Source of the DNA: Symbiodinium natans
Lineage: Eukaryota > Sar > Dinophyceae > Suessiales > Symbiodiniaceae
DNA length: 13,345 bases
Assembly: GCA_905221605.1 (NCBI GenBank)
Contig: CAJNDS010002035.1
Coordinates: 546,555 to 559,899, forward strand
Reading direction: 5' to 3'
Shown here: positions 13,210 to 13,345 of the stretch, piece by piece
How positions within the stretch are numbered: position 1 is the stretch's first letter
Layout of the letters: each line of letters starts with the position of its first letter
Program-made: the position numbers and the translations under genes
The notes under the pieces: model-generated
The model's database searches: none
What the model saw: only the letters and a program-made list of their open reading frames with translations
What the model was told of the DNA's origin: nothing

Positions 13210-13345
13210 GTTTAGGGGTTTAGGGGTTTTGGGGTTTAGGGGTTTAGGGGTTTAGGGGTTTAGGGGTTTAGGGGTTTAGGGGTTTAGGGGTTTAGGGGTT
13301 TAGGGGCTTTGGGGTTTTGGGGTTTTGGGGTTTTGGGGTTTAGGG
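13210..13345. repeat. Terminal G-strand array of 8-bp units: TTTAGGGG x11, TTTTGGGG x4
   Basis: Eleven TTTAGGGG and four TTTTGGGG units, one CTTTGGGG and a final TTTAGGG run to the end of the window at a strict 8-bp period. This differs from the 7-bp array at the left end. TTTTGGGG equals the known hypotrich-ciliate telomere unit, but here it is a block variant of a TTTAGGG family. Confidence 0.95.

Noticed and set aside
13301-13345. TTTTGGGG as evidence for a hypotrich ciliate
   Set aside because: TTTAGGG units dominate the window, and TTTTGGGG occurs only as a block variant beside TTTAGGGG.
1-13345. CRISPR array, rRNA, tRNA, bacterial operons
   Set aside because: Repeats are 7-9 bp contiguous tandems without spacers. 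No RNA gene signature was recognised, and no bacterial-style genes or ribosome-binding sites are present.

Overview
The window looks like nuclear DNA of a eukaryote with plant/alga-type telomere repeats (TTTAGGG). About thirty-five tracts of TTTAGGG or CCCTAAA, perfect to heavily decayed, break the sequence into GC-rich unique islands of roughly 30-250 bp. No long ORF, bacterial gene, rRNA, tRNA or CRISPR was seen. Short exon-like islands on one strand, AG acceptors, GT (sometimes GC) donors, short inverted-repeat elements and TTTAGGG repeats fit a dinoflagellate best. A chromerid or another alga is possible, and the organism is an inference.

The islands read as small exons on the + strand. 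Choosing the most protein-like frame of each island and joining islands at AG/GT boundaries gives chains whose codon phases agree. I propose five models: A (exons 2023-4174, ending TGA), B (4621-6966, ending TAG), C (7123-10646, ATG to TGA, 15 exons, about 346 codons), D (10870-12457, ending TAG, about 236 codons) and E (12699-13180, ATG to TAG, 3 exons, 86 codons). I recognise none of the proteins. Exon edges are hand-made inferences. In GC-rich DNA more than one frame is often open and several AG/GT choices exist, so each junction alone is weak and the support comes from the chains as a whole.

The main observation is that several inferred introns are made wholly or mostly of telomere-type repeat. 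The clearest, 11818-11872, is G followed by seven TTTAGGG units and TTTAG, so the array supplies both the GT donor and the TTTAG acceptor. The same holds at 7972-8362, 8776-8863 and 12752-12865. TTTAGGG arrays carry a stop in every frame over 21 bp, so they must be removed if the flanking islands are one gene.

Other content: 1-1064 is non-coding as far as I can see and holds two inverted-repeat elements. Four more elements of this kind (about 85-135 bp, 22-34 bp imperfect terminal inverted repeats) lie at 1255-1359, 3593-3705, 6204-6290 and 10983-11116. There is a perfect 32-bp palindrome at 10713-10744, a 9-bp CCCTATAGA array at 5001-5127, blocks of variant repeats (TTTGGGG, CCCCAAA, TTTAGGGG, TTTTGGGG) and several long poly-G runs. 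The window begins in CCCTAAA and ends in TTTAGGGG/TTTTGGGG, the orientation of two chromosome ends, although contigs also commonly break in such repeats.
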